DNA of 64,000 nt from Bacillota bacterium (lineage in GTDB: Bacteria; Bacillota; Negativicutes; Sporomusales; Sporomusaceae): assembly GCA_017889705.1 (NCBI GenBank), contig JAGGAB010000003.1:62001-126000 (forward strand), written 5' to 3'. The translations under genes and the position numbers were made by a program. This document shows, piece after piece, positions 18,299 through 27,698 of this stretch; position 1 is the stretch's first letter; each line of letters begins with the position of its first letter. Under the pieces are notes generated by a model. It had not been told where the DNA came from and searched no databases. It worked only from the letters and a program-made list of their open reading frames with translations.

Positions 18299-19633
18299 GT
18301 GAAGCCAATGGATGTTTTCGATAAATTGAAAATCTTAACAGATGCGGCTAAATATGATGTAGCCTGCACCTCCAGCGGAGTAGATAAGAAGGCAGGCGCA
18401 GGCGGAATTGGCAGTGCGTCCGCCTGCGGTATCTGTCACAGTTTTTCTGCTGATGGGCGCTGCATTTCTCTGCTGAAAGTACTCTTGACCAATATTTGTT
18501 CTTATGACTGCAAATACTGTGTCAACCGCTCATCAAACGATACTCCTAGGGCTTTTTTTACACCTCGTGAACTTGCTGAACTCACTATGAATTTTTATCG
18601 CCGCAATTATATTGAAGGCCTTTTTTTAAGTTCAGGAGTGCTGAAGAATCCGGACTATACCACTGAACAGATGATTGAAGCATTACGCATCCTGCGTGAA
18701 GAATACCGGTTCTCCGGATATATCCATGCCAAAGCCATTCCCGGCGCAGACAGCTCACTTGTCGAGCGTCTGGGCATGCTTGCCGACCGAATGAGTGTCA
18801 ACATCGAGCTTCCCTCACAAAACAGTCTACAATTATTGGCGCCTGACAAATCAAAGCACTCTATTTTTACCCCGATGGGTTTTATTCAAAACCGCATCCA
18901 GGAAACTTCTCACGACATTGTGGCTTATCGAAATGCGCCCAAGTTTGTTCCTGCCGGGCAAAGTACGCAAATGATTATCGGCGCTACCCCAGATACAGAT
19001 TATCAAATTCTAAATTTAGCCGAAGGTCTGTACAGAAAATACAAATTAAAGCGCGTCTTTTTCTCAGCCTACATACCGGTAGCCGAAAATAGCCTGCTAC
19101 CAACCGTCGATACCAAACCGCCGCTTTGGCGTGAACACCGGCTATATCAGGCTGACTGGCTATTGCGTTTTTATGGTTTTGCCGCCAATGAGCTTCTCGA
19201 TCAGCAGCATCAAAGCTTTAATCCTTATTTAGATCCTAAATGCAACTGGGCACTTAATCATATGGATTTTTTCCCGGTAGATGTAAACCGCTCTCCCTAC
19301 CGTGACTTACTGCGCGTACCAGGTATCGGCGTAACAAGCGCCAAGAGAATTCTTGCGGCCCGCCGCGCGTCAACCCTTACGTTTAACGGTCTTAAAGCAC
19401 TGGGAGTTGTCCTTAAACGCGCCCAATATTTTATCACCGTTAGCGGCAAAACAGTACCTGACATTACACTTACCCCCAACACTATGGTTCGCTCGCTATT
19501 ATCTGAGAAAACACGGGAAATATACCATCTGGGTTTCTCATCACACCAGGAGCAGCTTTCCCTGTTTGAGCAGCCACCACTATTAGCACCACACCAGGAG
19601 GATTTTGGAAAATGCCTAGCTCTTCTGAATTGA
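18299..19633 (+). CDS. Putative DNA modification/repair radical SAM protein
   Basis: LLTNICSYDCKYCVNRSSND radical SAM motif; HhH-like LLRVPGIGVTSAKRIL; DUF4130 partner follows. Confidence 0.88.
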   Translation: MKPMDVFDKLKILTDAAKYDVACTSSGVDKKAGAGGIGSASACGICHSFSADGRCISLLKVLLTNICSYDCKYCVNRSSNDTPRAFFTPRELAELTMNFYRRNYIEGLFLSSGVLKNPDYTTEQMIEALRILREEYRFSGYIHAKAIPGADSSLVERLGMLADRMSVNIELPSQNSLQLLAPDKSKHSIFTPMGFIQNRIQETSHDIVAYRNAPKFVPAGQSTQMIIGATPDTDYQILNLAEGLYRKYKLKRVFFSAYIPVAENSLLPTVDTKPPLWREHRLYQADWLLRFYGFAANELLDQQHQSFNPYLDPKCNWALNHMDFFPVDVNRSPYRDLLRVPGIGVTSAKRILAARRASTLTFNGLKALGVVLKRAQYFITVSGKTVPDITLTPNTMVRSLLSEKTREIYHLGFSSHQEQLSLFEQPPLLAPHQEDFGKCLALLN

Positions 19634-20445
19634 TTTATTGCTATGATGGCAGTTTCGACGGACTCCTCTGCTGCGTTTTTGAAAGTTATGAAAGCAATGA
19701 AATTCCCATAGATATTCTGCTCCCGGACACCGCTCATTCTTTGCTTTTTGCGGCAAAAAGCATTCCGACCGACCCACAAAAAGCTAGTCGAGTGCTATCA
19801 TCTATCCCTAAAAAGCTGGGACCTTCAGCGCTTACTTTTATCCAGCAGGCCTTTTTAACTTGTCTTGCCCAAAAGGAACTCTATATCCTGCTATTTTTAC
19901 GGCTGGGGTTTCGCCACGGCCCATCGGTAATGAATATGCTGACCAATGAGGTAGTAAATACCCTTGCAAAGGCAGTTAAGCATTTGGAACGGGAAAGTCA
20001 TTTGTTTAAGGGGTTTGTGCGTTTTTCCATCATCAATAATGTACTTGTAGGTGAAATAGAGCCTAAAAATTTTGTATTACCACTGCTTGTACAGCATTTT
20101 TGCGAGCGATATCCGGAAGAACGCTATTTAATTCATGATAAAAAGCATAACATGGCACTTGTGTACCAGCCCTACCAGTCTGCCATAATTCCACTTGCTG
20201 AGCTTGAAGTGCCCAAAGCCGATGAAACCGAGCAAACCTTTCGCGACTTGTGGCAATTGTTTTATGATACTATCGCAATTCAGGGACGCTATAACCCTAA
20301 GTGCCGTATGACCCATATGCCTAAACGCTATTGGAAGCATATGACCGAGTTTAGCCCTCCACCCCAAAAGACTCTGCCCGAAATACCCGATTCCGGCGAC
20401 ACTTTGTTATGTATTCCCACACAAACTACTAGCGAAGACCCCTAA
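19612..20445 (+). CDS. DUF4130 / TIGR03915-type putative DNA metabolism protein
   Basis: MPSSSELIYCYDGSFDGLLCCVFESYE...; overlaps end of the radical SAM gene. Confidence 0.85.
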   Translation: MPSSSELIYCYDGSFDGLLCCVFESYESNEIPIDILLPDTAHSLLFAAKSIPTDPQKASRVLSSIPKKLGPSALTFIQQAFLTCLAQKELYILLFLRLGFRHGPSVMNMLTNEVVNTLAKAVKHLERESHLFKGFVRFSIINNVLVGEIEPKNFVLPLLVQHFCERYPEERYLIHDKKHNMALVYQPYQSAIIPLAELEVPKADETEQTFRDLWQLFYDTIAIQGRYNPKCRMTHMPKRYWKHMTEFSPPPQKTLPEIPDSGDTLLCIPTQTTSEDP

Positions 20446-20559
20446 CCCCTTGCCAGTTCCTGTCCTTTATGATCTGCAAAGAGGGAAAGACTGGATACAA
20501 ATAGAATAATAATCAATAGTTGGTAAATTGAATCTAACGTGATTGCGAGGGATTATGAA

Positions 20560-20994
20560 ATGATTTGGGTAGCAAAGTTGTCTTTCATTGTATGTATGTT
20601 ACTATCGGTCAGCGGTCTTATCGCACCCCCAACCGCCAATGCCAGTGAATTACTGAAAGTTACGGTAACCGTAAATATTGAAAATCCTGATTATTTCTGG
20701 CAATATCCGGTTTTGGGAAAACAACTTGACCGCATCAGTATTTCTAGTTTTGGCAAAACCTTTTATCTGCCGGCTTCGTCTGACGGTGAAAAATTGGAGA
20801 TAGATATTCCCAAAGCCTATCATCTACGGATGCACATTAATCTCCAAAGTGGTAACTCTACTGTCCAAAGCGTCACCTATGTTTCTAAAGAAGGCATTCA
20901 TCGCCCTAATCAAAACTTAAGCATTGTCTTAAAAGCTCCAGACCCGCAACCAGCAATTATTTCGTCTTCTGATTTTGAGACTGCCTCCCGTTAA
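20560..20994 (+). CDS. Hypothetical secreted protein
   Basis: signal peptide MIWVAKLSFIVCMLLSVSGLIAPPTANAS. Confidence 0.6.
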   Translation: MIWVAKLSFIVCMLLSVSGLIAPPTANASELLKVTVTVNIENPDYFWQYPVLGKQLDRISISSFGKTFYLPASSDGEKLEIDIPKAYHLRMHINLQSGNSTVQSVTYVSKEGIHRPNQNLSIVLKAPDPQPAIISSSDFETASR

Positions 20995-21009
20995 AACCAA
21001 AGATAAGAG

Positions 21010-21053
21010 CACCCCGCCATGAAGTAGAAACTACTTCCCGGCGGGGTGTTTTT
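21010..21053. terminator. Terminator between convergent genes
   Basis: caccccgc...gcggggtgtttttat. Confidence 0.8.
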
Positions 21054-21067
21054 ATATCTCCATTAAA

Positions 21068-22288
21068 TTAGAATAGCTGATTGGCATATACCAGCCGAAT
21101 ACCGGCATTATCAATCTCTTGAAGCATTTCTCTAACCGCAATAACCGTGTTGGGCCGGGCATGCCCGATAACTGTCACGCTCCCGTTTTTATGCGCCATA
21201 TCAATTGCTTTGCGCAATTGTGTTTTTATCAAATCAACATCAGAGCTGTTATCTAAAAACAGTTCATTTTCCCCTGTCCTTATCCCCATTTGACGGGAAA
21301 CCTCGGCTGCCACAGTTTTACCGATTGTCCGGCTGTCAATGAAAAATAGGTTCTGTGATTTAACCACACTCAGCACAGCCTTCATGACCCGTCGGTCAGC
21401 CGTCGCCCTTGAACCTTGATGGTTATTAATCCCCTGAATTCCCGGCAGTGAGGCGATGGCTTTCGAGGTGGTCTGGCGGATTTCCTCATCACTCATATTG
21501 GTGGTAATTACAGTAGGCTCGCTTGATGCTGAAGCATCCATCGGCTCCAGCGGCAAATGCAGTATAACCAGATGTCCGGCGCTCAATGCTCTGGAAGCCG
21601 CCTCATTGCTGTACTCACGGTAAGGCAACACCGCAAACGTAATCGGGCGTCCCAGATCGACAAAACCAGCAACAGGTGCAATCGTGTATCCGCAATCGTC
21701 GATCACAATCGCCATCTTCCCCGAACCGCCCTCTACTTTAGGTTTTGTTGTTGTTGCTGGCGGCAATGTTCCCTTATCTTTAATAATATATAAGCGATCA
21801 GTAATCAGTGTAAGTGGCTCATTATTAAGCACATCTTTAATGCCCACATCCAGCCGCAAGGCAGCAACCCCATTATATTTATCCGGTTCATTGCCAATAA
21901 TCTTGCCACCGGCTTTGCCGACAAGCTGATTTAGAGCCTGTTCCACACTTTCCAGCGACATGCTTTCCGGAATAACTACTAACATACTTCTTGCATGCCA
22001 GCGAATGGTTCCTTCCACACCGGTCCGCGCAACTTCCCGTTTCTCTTCTTTAATATCCTTAGGCGGGGTACCGGCATTAGCTAATCCTTTTTCAACCGCA
22101 GCATGAATCTTGGTGGCTGTTTCTGTAAAATCCAGCACCACACCTGAGCCTGTCTTTTCCACATTATAACGTGGACCAGGTACCGGCGACGGCTTAGGCT
22201 TCTCTTCCATTTGGTAATAGATAACAGCAGCTATGACAACTAATAGGATGGCCGCTATCCACTTCCAATTGCTCTTTTTCTTTGCCAT
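21068..22288 (-). CDS. Divergent polysaccharide deacetylase family protein (YibQ-like)
   Basis: KMAIVIDDCGYT, HLVILHLPLEPMD, INNHQGSRATADRRVM. Confidence 0.88.
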   Translation of the reverse strand: MAKKKSNWKWIAAILLVVIAAVIYYQMEEKPKPSPVPGPRYNVEKTGSGVVLDFTETATKIHAAVEKGLANAGTPPKDIKEEKREVARTGVEGTIRWHARSMLVVIPESMSLESVEQALNQLVGKAGGKIIGNEPDKYNGVAALRLDVGIKDVLNNEPLTLITDRLYIIKDKGTLPPATTTKPKVEGGSGKMAIVIDDCGYTIAPVAGFVDLGRPITFAVLPYREYSNEAASRALSAGHLVILHLPLEPMDASASSEPTVITTNMSDEEIRQTTSKAIASLPGIQGINNHQGSRATADRRVMKAVLSVVKSQNLFFIDSRTIGKTVAAEVSRQMGIRTGENELFLDNSSDVDLIKTQLRKAIDMAHKNGSVTVIGHARPNTVIAVREMLQEIDNAGIRLVYANQLF

Positions 22289-22527
22289 TACTATTTCTCC
22301 TCATCTGTCTACGTACTTTTCATGATAATATACCTCTCTCAATTATATATTTCGACCTCTGTCATGTCTACTTGATTCTCTCAATATAGTCCTTACCTAA
22401 TCTTAACATAGAGTTAACCATACCTTAAAAATTGCTTAGAGGATAATGCCCCGATAAAGACTAACATTTATTACATAAAGTAGACTTAGCTATGAATTGA
22501 AAAACGTTAAGCAAAGGGGTTTTATAC

Positions 22528-24390
22528 TTGAATTTCCTTAAAAAGCTTGTTGCTGTCAATAGTGAATTGATTTCTACTGCAAAGAACCATATCGCCGCAC
22601 TCAGACAGCCAGCAACTATAAAAACCTTTATCTCACAGGCACAGTTCCCCACAAAGATCAATTACCCGTTAAGTTTACGAACCAAATTGCTTATCGTTGT
22701 CGCTATCTTTTCGCTGTTATCAATTGGTATTGGCCTTGTAGGACTGCAAAGTATCAAAGCCTCTAATGACACTTTACGCAACATGTATACCAACCGCATC
22801 ATAACTCTCCAACAGCTTAAGCTTATGTCTGACGCCTTAACCGTCAATGTTATTGACACTTGTCATAAAGTAAGTGACAACCATATGGCCTGGGCATTAG
22901 GACGGAATAAACTTGCCGAGGGCGCTTCGACCATCAAAATAGAGTGGAACAACTACAAAAATCACGCTGCAACCGAAGAAGAGGAAAAATTGTCAGCTCA
23001 GATTGACGGCTTCTTAGGAATTGCCGACGGAGCACTTACAAAAGCTGTCGATATTATGGGCAAAGCCGACAAAAAAGCGTTGAGTGCTTTTATGATTGAA
23101 GAGCTGTATTCCAGCCTTGAGCCAGTTTCCACCAAACTATCTGAGCTCATGGATCTCCAGTTAGAACTAGCTAAACGGGAATATCAAGCTGCCGATGCCA
23201 GATACCAGCAACTTATTCTATTGTTTACCCTTTTGATTGTCGCCGGTTTAAGTATCGCTATAACTCTTGTTCTCTTCATCCTGCAGCGGATGCTCCGCGA
23301 TATCCGCGATATGGTTACTTGCGTCGAACAAGTCGCTAACGGCAACTTAGAACTGTCTGAGATCCCAATTTCATCCAATGACGAAATTGCCCGTTTGGCT
23401 ACCGCCATCAATTCCATGGTAACCAAACTGCGTTCATTAGTAAAAACTGTTTCATCCTCGGCCGATCAAGTTGTATCGTCCTCACAGCAAACAACAACCT
23501 CAGTTGAGCAAGTATGTGCTGCAGCCGCCTCGGTAGCCAGCAGCAGCACACACTTGGCAAGTGATGCCGCTGTTGGCACAGTATCGGTTATTGAAGTTTC
23601 GAAATCACTGTTAGAGCTCTCTTCACTTATTGAAATTGCCAAAAGAGAAGCCACCACAGCAGTTGCCAACTCCCAAACCACATTAAATACTGTTGTTGAA
23701 AGCCGCGGGACAGTAGCCAATACCGTAGCTAGCATGGACAATATCCGCAAAAAGACCTTGGAGACTGAAGAATTAATTGCCACACTTAATGGTTATATTG
23801 CCAAAATCGGTGCAATTACCGATACCATCACCGGTATCGCTGCCCAAACCAATTTGCTTGCCCTGAACGCTGCCATTGAAGCGGCTCGCGCCGGTGAAGC
23901 TGGCCGCGGCTTCGCAGTTGTTGCCCAGGAGGTTAGAAAACTTGCCGAACAGTCGACCCAAGGAGCCGCCGAAGTTGTAACTCTTATCCAGCGCGTTAAG
24001 GCCAGCACCGCTGTTGCGGTTCAGGCTATGCAAGGCAGCCGTTCCGAGGTAGAGGCTGGTGTTGCCAGTGCTACGCAGGCCCATCAGTCATTAGATGATA
24101 TTTTTTCCGCAGTAACTCACACGGTAAGCGGCATTGAAGGCGTACTGTCCATCACTGATGAAGAGGTCACCCAATCAGACAAAATTATTGATTTAATTGA
24201 CTCCCTAGCCACAGTAATTGATAATACTGCCGCGCAAGCTGATACGGTTTCAGCAACCAGCAAACAAACCTCAAGTGTCATGAATTCTTTGGCGGAAAAT
24301 TCTACAGCCACCAACCAATTAGCGGCAAAACTTAAAACTGCCATTGGATTTTTTAAAGTAAATCGTAATTCAAATTATCTGGAGGTATGA
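22528..24390 (+). CDS. Methyl-accepting chemotaxis protein with HAMP
   Basis: [44 protein letters not shown]. Confidence 0.94.
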   Translation: MNFLKKLVAVNSELISTAKNHIAALRQPATIKTFISQAQFPTKINYPLSLRTKLLIVVAIFSLLSIGIGLVGLQSIKASNDTLRNMYTNRIITLQQLKLMSDALTVNVIDTCHKVSDNHMAWALGRNKLAEGASTIKIEWNNYKNHAATEEEEKLSAQIDGFLGIADGALTKAVDIMGKADKKALSAFMIEELYSSLEPVSTKLSELMDLQLELAKREYQAADARYQQLILLFTLLIVAGLSIAITLVLFILQRMLRDIRDMVTCVEQVANGNLELSEIPISSNDEIARLATAINSMVTKLRSLVKTVSSSADQVVSSSQQTTTSVEQVCAAAASVASSSTHLASDAAVGTVSVIEVSKSLLELSSLIEIAKREATTAVANSQTTLNTVVESRGTVANTVASMDNIRKKTLETEELIATLNGYIAKIGAITDTITGIAAQTNLLALNAAIEAARAGEAGRGFAVVAQEVRKLAEQSTQGAAEVVTLIQRVKASTAVAVQAMQGSRSEVEAGVASATQAHQSLDDIFSAVTHTVSGIEGVLSITDEEVTQSDKIIDLIDSLATVIDNTAAQADTVSATSKQTSSVMNSLAENSTATNQLAAKLKTAIGFFKVNRNSNYLEV

Positions 24391-24394
24391 AAAG

Positions 24395-24721
24395 ATGAAA
24401 AACCAGGAATTTTTTGTTGAAAACAATCAAGTTACCGCTAATTTGTCAGGTAATCTGCAAGGCGAGCTTGCCGCTAAAATTCGCGAAACGTTATTAACTT
24501 ATATTGATAATGGCCACGCTAGCCTGAAGGTTGACTTTTCTAACGTAACCAACATTGATTCCACAGGCCTCGGAATTCTGGTCACAATTCAAAAACGATC
24601 CCTTCAGAATGGTGGCAACATGGTGCTACAAGGCCTGCAAGGAAATGTTAAAGCTGCCTTTGATCGAACTCGTCTTAGTAAAGCCTTCTCTATTACAGAC
24701 GTCAATTCATCAGTAGCATAA
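24395..24721 (+). CDS. STAS-domain anti-sigma factor antagonist-like protein
   Basis: SLKVDFSNVTNIDSTGLGILVTIQKR. Confidence 0.9.
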   Translation: MKNQEFFVENNQVTANLSGNLQGELAAKIRETLLTYIDNGHASLKVDFSNVTNIDSTGLGILVTIQKRSLQNGGNMVLQGLQGNVKAAFDRTRLSKAFSITDVNSSVA

Positions 24722-24840
24722 GTCTTTTTTGTCCATATTTTGAATTATTGAGTTATGTCACAGAAAAATTCAAGGGTTTTTTCAACTTAAAATAGAATAT
24801 AAACTTTAAGATGATTTGTTATGGAAGGAGTTTATATACT

Positions 24841-25206
24841 ATGGAAGCACCAAACCACTCTGTATTGATCTGTGATGACTCAATGCTTGTCAGAAAAAAA
24901 CTCCGCGACATACTTGAAGAAATGCATTGCCGCGTTTTTGAAGCCAAAAATGGCCTTGAGTGTGTTGAATTATTTAAACAACATACACCCCAGACCGTTT
25001 TTCTTGACATTGTCATGCCTGAACTTGATGGCCTAAATGCCTTAAAACAACTTAGAGCGTGTGACCAAAAATCACGTATTATTATGCTGTCATCAACCGG
25101 GACTTCCGCCAAATTGCTGGAAGCCCTTAAAAGCGGTGCCACTGACTTTATCCAGAAGCCCTACACCAAGGAGCAAATCGCCAAAGCCATTGGGCATACT
25201 GAATAA
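24841..25206 (+). CDS. CheY-like response regulator receiver
   Basis: VLICDDSMLVRKKLRDIL, VFLDIVMPELDGL, MLSSTG, QKPYTKEQI. Confidence 0.93.
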   Translation: MEAPNHSVLICDDSMLVRKKLRDILEEMHCRVFEAKNGLECVELFKQHTPQTVFLDIVMPELDGLNALKQLRACDQKSRIIMLSSTGTSAKLLEALKSGATDFIQKPYTKEQIAKAIGHTE

Positions 25207-25218
25207 AAGGAGTTAACG

Positions 25219-26103
25219 ATGTATACACAATATTTAGGTCAATACCTCTTAAATAAAAAGCTCATTTCTGCAGATCAGCTTTGCGAATTACTGGCACAAG
25301 AAGATGCAGCCCGTGTAAAACTTGGGGTTTTGGCAATTAACAGCGGTTTTATGACCGCAAAACAAGTGGAAGAAATTCATGAACTGCAGCGTACTATGGA
25401 TCGCCGGTTTGGCGAGATTGCTACTGGCAAAGGCTATCTTACCATTCAGCAGCTTAATGATCTACTGTCTCTGCAAGACAGCCGCCATCTCGGCTTAAGC
25501 CAGGCAATTGTTGACAAAGGCTATCTTACCTTAGCACAATTAGAAACTGCACTTAAGCAATTTAAAGAAGACACACAGTTAACAGACGCTGAGCTTAAGA
25601 TTATTCAGTCTGGCGATGTGGATAGAATTGTCCCGTTATTCCTCGATTTCCCGGAGAATGACTGTCCTCAATTTTACTCTGATTATGTTGCTCTGCTGCT
25701 AAAAAATATCGTTCGTTTCCTCAATGAGCGCCCGGTGTTATCACGGCCGGAGCCACTGCTTAGTAAGCCGGCCAACGGTTGGCTTATCTCTCAGCAAGCA
25801 GTTGGACTGTACACAATTTCAACAGGATTAATTCTTAGCGACCTTGTGCTTCTTGATATTGCCAACCGCTTTAGTCAAGAGTCATTAAGCCATGTTAACG
25901 ATTTGGCCAAAGACAGCATCTGTGAGTTTTTAAATTTGAATAATGGTCTTTTCCTGATTAATTTGTCAGACAAGGGTTTTGAATTTGATTTACAACCCCA
26001 GACACTATCACAAACTTACGACATTCCGGTTACCGGATACCGTATTCCTATTGACCTTTCCTGTGGCCGCATTGAGCTTGTTTTTTCCATTGATGATAAC
26101 TAG
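25219..26103 (+). CDS. Repeat-containing (GspE/MshE N-domain-like) protein with CheX-like C-terminal domain
   Basis: repeats LGQYLLNKKLISADQLCELLAQ / LGVLAINSGFMTAKQVEEI / FGEIATGKGYLTIQQLNDLL; C-term VNDLAKDSICEFLNLNNGLFLINLSDKGFEFDLQPQ. Confidence 0.6.
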   Translation: MYTQYLGQYLLNKKLISADQLCELLAQEDAARVKLGVLAINSGFMTAKQVEEIHELQRTMDRRFGEIATGKGYLTIQQLNDLLSLQDSRHLGLSQAIVDKGYLTLAQLETALKQFKEDTQLTDAELKIIQSGDVDRIVPLFLDFPENDCPQFYSDYVALLLKNIVRFLNERPVLSRPEPLLSKPANGWLISQQAVGLYTISTGLILSDLVLLDIANRFSQESLSHVNDLAKDSICEFLNLNNGLFLINLSDKGFEFDLQPQTLSQTYDIPVTGYRIPIDLSCGRIELVFSIDDN

Positions 26104-26123
26104 TTTTTTTGCGCACGAAAAGC

Positions 26124-26160
26124 AAGGCTCTCCCAGAAATCTGCTGGGAGAGCCTTTTTA
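26124..26160 (+). terminator. Intrinsic terminator
   Basis: aaggctctcccag-aaatctg-ctgggagagccttttta. Confidence 0.85.
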
Positions 26161-26191
26161 TTTACTCTAGCAAACTATTACCAGACGATGA

Positions 26192-26686
26192 TTATGAACG
26201 GAAATTAATAAACTGCAATTCAATCCCAAAATCTTTTTCTCTTAATTTTTGAATTACAGCCTGCAAATCATCCTTTTTCGCACCGACAACCCGCACCTGA
26301 TCATCCATAATCTGCGCCTGGACTTTAAGCTTTTGCTCTTTAATATAAGCAACCACCGCTTTGCCTTTATCCTTGCTGATACCCTTTTGAATCGTGACGG
26401 TTTGCTTTACTGTACCGCTAAAGGCCGACTCAATTTTGCCAACATCCAAACACTTTAAGGGCACATTGCGTTTAACCATTTTGCTTCTGAGAATGTCCAG
26501 CATAGCTCCCAGTTTATAGTCATCCTCAGCCGACAGTTTTAAGGACTCCTTATCAAGAACCATTTCAGCCTTGCTGCCTTTGAAATCATAGCGCTGTCCA
26601 ATTTCCTTAGTTGTCTGATTAACAGCATTATCCATTTCCTGCATATCCACCTCTGAAACAATATCGAAAGAACAATCTTTTGCCAT
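26192..26686 (-). CDS. YajQ family nucleotide-binding protein
   Basis: [38 protein letters not shown]. Confidence 0.95.
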   Translation of the reverse strand: MAKDCSFDIVSEVDMQEMDNAVNQTTKEIGQRYDFKGSKAEMVLDKESLKLSAEDDYKLGAMLDILRSKMVKRNVPLKCLDVGKIESAFSGTVKQTVTIQKGISKDKGKAVVAYIKEQKLKVQAQIMDDQVRVVGAKKDDLQAVIQKLREKDFGIELQFINFRS

Positions 26687-26785
26687 ATCCGGTACTCCTT
26701 TCACACAGTAACATTAATCAAAAACATATTACCATATTTCTCTATTTTGTCCAAAAAAACCTCCTGCACTCAGGTTTATTCTCTG

Positions 26786-27433
26786 TCAGCCCACAAACCA
26801 AACTACAAACACCGGCGCCAACAGAGAAGTAAATATTCCTGCCAATCCCATAGCCAAGCCTGACATTGAGCCTTGCTGTTCACCTTCCAGCAGTGCCATT
26901 GCAGTCCCTTGTCCGTGCGAGACTGTTCCCATGGCTAGGCCCCTGCCTACAGGATCATAAATTTTAAACCTGGTAAGTAATATTAAACCTATTACCGAAC
27001 CAAAGGTTCCGGTAGCTACCACAAAAGCAACCGCCAAAGCAGGATTGCCCCCTGCCATTGTTGCCACATCAACCGCAAACGGAATGGTTGATGATTTCGG
27101 GATAATTGATACGACGATTTCTCTTGATAGCCCTCCCGCCTTAGTAATCAACAACACAGTCGCCATAGACACGGCGGTTCCCAGGCCAACACTCCAGAAA
27201 ATAGCAACTCCATATTGTTTTAACAACTGCCGGTTTCGTTAAAGCGGCACTGCCAATGCTACCGTTGCCGGCCCCAACAAAGAAGTCATAATATCTTTTG
27301 CCGGGGTATAGGCCGCATAGGGTATCTTGCAAACAATAAGAATGGCAATAATTATGGCAGCGCTTATTAGCACAATATTAATGAGCGGGTTGGTATAGCG
27401 AAAAGTGTAACAATGCCTGATAGCAGCAGGCAA
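26786..27433 (-). pseudogene. LrgB/CidB-like membrane protein, in-frame TAA and truncated N-terminus
   Basis: ORFs 27239..27433 and 26786..27226 are in the same frame, joined as LLGPATVALAVPL-TAA-RNRQLLKQYGVAIFW. Confidence 0.85.
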
Positions 27434-27627
27434 AACAGCAAGATCATCTCAAAGACAGTCCCCGGAATAGGCAAGCCAGTAATATCGGTAATTTGATTGC
27501 CAAGCCAGAAAATAATCCCTAATATCACGATTTGCCCCATCATGCGCAGCAGTTTCAGTAGCATGCAAAACTCTCCTTGTGTGATTATATAGTACAAATC
27601 GTATACGAGCAGGGGGTAGCTTGTCAA
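27367..27627 (-). pseudogene. LrgA/CidA-like protein, truncated
   Basis: ITGLPIPGTVFEMILLFCLLLSGI then unrelated FAIPTRSLILC read out of frame over lrgB sequence. Confidence 0.75.
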
Positions 27628-27641
27628 ATTAATGTGTTAAA

Positions 27642-27689
27642 TAAAAAGCACGCTGCTTCCTTTCATCTGGATGCTGCGTGCTATTTTTG
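27642..27689 (-). terminator. Terminator after RACE gene / lrgAB leader hairpin
   Basis: agcacgc...gcgtgct with A/T tracts on both sides. Confidence 0.6.
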
Positions 27690-27698
27690 TTTAATGCA

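Noticed and set aside
27227-27240. In-frame stop in lrgB as selenocysteine/pyrrolysine
   Set aside because: Codon is TAA, and the locus also shows truncation of lrgA and of the lrgB N-terminus; pseudogene is simpler.
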